A DNA stretch of 8,523 nucleotides from Crocinitomicaceae bacterium (GTDB lineage: Bacteria > Bacteroidota > Bacteroidia > Flavobacteriales_D > Crocinitomicaceae): positions 1-8,523 of the forward strand of contig JABSPC010000734.1 in NCBI GenBank assembly GCA_013215515.1. Direction: 5' to 3'. How positions within the stretch are numbered: the stretch's first letter is position 1; every line of letters starts with the position of its first letter. The notes below the pieces were generated by a model. The model searched no databases. It had not been told where the DNA came from and saw only the letters and a program-made list of their open reading frames with translations. Shown piece after piece: positions 7,389 to 8,523 of this stretch. A program made the position numbers and the translations under genes.

Positions 7389-7793
7389 ATGAAAATTTGT
7401 AGAAGAGAAACCTTTAATGCAGCACATCGCCTTTTCAGAGAAAATTGGTCGGACGAAAAAAATTTAGAGATTTTTGGAAAGTGCAGTAATCCCAATTATC
7501 ACGGGCACAATTACGTTCTCGAAGTTTATGTAGAAGGAACGATTGATCCTGAAACAGGTTACGTGATCGACCTTAAAATTTTGAAAGAACTAATTCACGA
7601 ATACGTTCTTGATCGTTTTGATCATCGAAACCTAAACTTGGATTGTGCTGAATTTAAAAACATCAATCCAACTACTGAAAACATTTCTAAGGTGATTTGG
7701 GAAATCCTACGAGAAAAACTTGATTCTAAATTCGGATTGGAAGTTGTTTTATCAGAAACCGATAAGAACAAAGTTATCTTTAACGGAAAGTAG
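7389..7793 (+). CDS. 6-pyruvoyltetrahydropterin synthase / QueD superfamily enzyme, PTPS-II type motif
   Basis: Members of this family (COG0720) act on 7,8-dihydroneopterin triphosphate. They make 6-pyruvoyltetrahydropterin on the way to biopterin-like cofactors, or 6-carboxytetrahydropterin (QueD) on the way to queuosine. The 134-residue product has the three zinc ligands H13 (FNAAHRL, 9-15), H38 and H40 (HGHNY, 38-42). It also has the catalytic cysteine C32, the D78-H79 pair in DHRNLN, the TTEN motif (95-98) and E123 (SETDKNKV), which should bind the pterin ring. The spacing C32-x5-HGH matches animal pyruvoyltetrahydropterin synthase (PTPS-II), whereas typical QueD proteins have C-x3-HGH. 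The segments SDEKNLEIFGKCSNPN (21-36) and GTIDPETGYVIDL (50-62) also resemble the animal enzyme. Automatic annotation would probably call it queD; I leave the symbol blank because the motif points to the pterin branch. ATG 7389 is the only reasonable start. No queuosine or pterin pathway neighbour is visible. Confidence 0.9.
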   Translation: MKICRRETFNAAHRLFRENWSDEKNLEIFGKCSNPNYHGHNYVLEVYVEGTIDPETGYVIDLKILKELIHEYVLDRFDHRNLNLDCAEFKNINPTTENISKVIWEILREKLDSKFGLEVVLSETDKNKVIFNGK

Positions 7794-7823
7794 TGCGTTT
7801 CACTTGGGTACGATAATTGTAAG

Positions 7824-8523
7824 ATGAAGCGAAAACTAAATATGCGCACTATAATTCCATTCCTAGTACTTTTCCTATTTATAACTTCTTGTTTGAGCCA
7901 ATCGGATAGTATAGAGACAAATAATCATACAAAACCAACTCCTGAGATTTCAATGGAACCTTCAATTGTTGATATTTATTATGCAGAGAATTTCCAGGAC
8001 TCACTCAAAACAAAATCGATAGGATCTGTAAGCCGAGGAAGTCTGGAAAACGGCACATTAATTCCATTTTCTGGTTCGAACTTTATGTATTTCGATACAG
8101 CAAGTTATTTATCAGGGCGCGCATTTACCCATCATCTCGTTGCACAAACCATCATCAATACATTTAAATCATTTGAAGCAAACGGGAAGAAACGTAAGTT
8201 CAGAATAATGGAATTTTCAAATGAATATGGTGGTAAAATGTTCCCGCATCGAACACATCAAAATGGAATGAGCGTAGACATGATGATGCCGCTGATGAAA
8301 GATGGTAAACCCTATTATGACTTAGATGATCTAGGTGCAATGCATTACCTCCTCGAATTCAATAAAGAAGGGCAATACATTAATGACACGACTATTTCCA
8401 TTGACTTCCAAATGGCGGCAGAAGAAATTAATATGATGCGAAATGAGGCCAGCGCACTGGGTTTAAATATGACGAAGGTAATCTTCAATACCGATTTACG
8501 AGATGAATTGTTCGACACAACAT
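7824..8523 (+). CDS. Putative lipoprotein murein endopeptidase, MepA/M74 (LAS) family, C-terminus cut by window edge
   Basis: I translated this open frame by eye: 233 residues are visible and it is still open at the right edge. It resembles MepA, the periplasmic zinc endopeptidase that cuts D-Ala to meso-diaminopimelate cross-links in peptidoglycan. The supporting segments, in MepA order, are KSIGSVSRGSLENGTLIP (64-81; compare SIGS...G in MepA), GGKMFPHRTHQNGMSVDMM (137-155) and TKVIFNTDLRDELF (217-230; compare RIFVNPAIKQQL). H145 and D152 fit the H-x6-D zinc pair of LAS peptidases, and H142 fits the earlier conserved histidine. The final H-x-H element would lie beyond the edge. The N-terminus is a lipoprotein signal: MKRKLNMR, a hydrophobic stretch, then the lipobox ITSC with C23 as the lipidated residue. 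A low-complexity Ser/Thr/Asn-rich linker follows (about 24-45). An alternative start is M7 (7842). The gene is 30 bp after the pterin synthase gene. Catalytic competence cannot be confirmed without the missing end. Confidence 0.82.
   Translation, partial: MKRKLNMRTIIPFLVLFLFITSCLSQSDSIETNNHTKPTPEISMEPSIVDIYYAENFQDSLKTKSIGSVSRGSLENGTLIPFSGSNFMYFDTASYLSGRAFTHHLVAQTIINTFKSFEANGKKRKFRIMEFSNEYGGKMFPHRTHQNGMSVDMMMPLMKDGKPYYDLDDLGAMHYLLEFNKEGQYINDTTISIDFQMAAEEINMMRNEASALGLNMTKVIFNTDLRDELFDTT

Overview
The window reads as chromosomal housekeeping and signalling DNA from an AT-rich member of the Bacteroidota, most likely Flavobacteriales. Evidence for this is: start codons without Shine-Dalgarno sequences, several exact matches to the Bacteroidota -7 promoter element TAnnTTTG, a two-propeller plus Y_Y_Y sensor of a kind typical of this phylum, and Obg, Adk, Hpt and PurK proteins of Bacteroidota type. 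The genus cannot be fixed from the sequence alone.

Layout. The left part (1-1810) is a leftward gene run: hpt (purine salvage), adk (adenylate kinase) and obgE (ribosome-associated GTPase, cut by the left edge). It diverges from a rightward series across a 62-bp gap (1811-1872) that carries a -7 type box facing each way. The rightward series is purK (1873-3015, de novo purine synthesis), a very large membrane sensor-phosphatase (3088-7356), a 6-pyruvoyltetrahydropterin synthase/QueD superfamily gene (7389-7793) and a putative lipoprotein murein endopeptidase of the MepA (M74) family (7824 to the right edge, incomplete). The gaps between the four rightward genes are 72, 32 and 30 bp. No gene-free stretch exceeds 100 bp, and I saw no RNA genes, insertion sequences, CRISPR arrays, long repeats or convincing hairpin terminators.

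How the genes relate. hpt, adk and purK all serve purine nucleotide supply: salvage, AMP/ADP balance and de novo synthesis. The divergent hpt/purK arrangement therefore looks like a natural control point between salvage and synthesis. The 1422-residue protein joins a periplasmic double beta-propeller and Y_Y_Y module to about seven membrane spans, two PAS-like domains and a C-terminal SpoIIE/PP2C serine/threonine phosphatase. This is the ligand-sensing front of a hybrid two-component system with a phosphatase output in place of a histidine kinase. No anti-sigma factor or STAS-domain target lies in the window.

I did not find a clearly new multi-gene system. The points most worth a second look are the sensor-phosphatase architecture with its unrecognised multi-span membrane block, the eukaryote-like (PTPS-II) active-site spacing in the pterin synthase, the lipoprotein form of the MepA-like enzyme, and promoter boxes so close to start codons that leaderless or nearly leaderless transcripts are likely.
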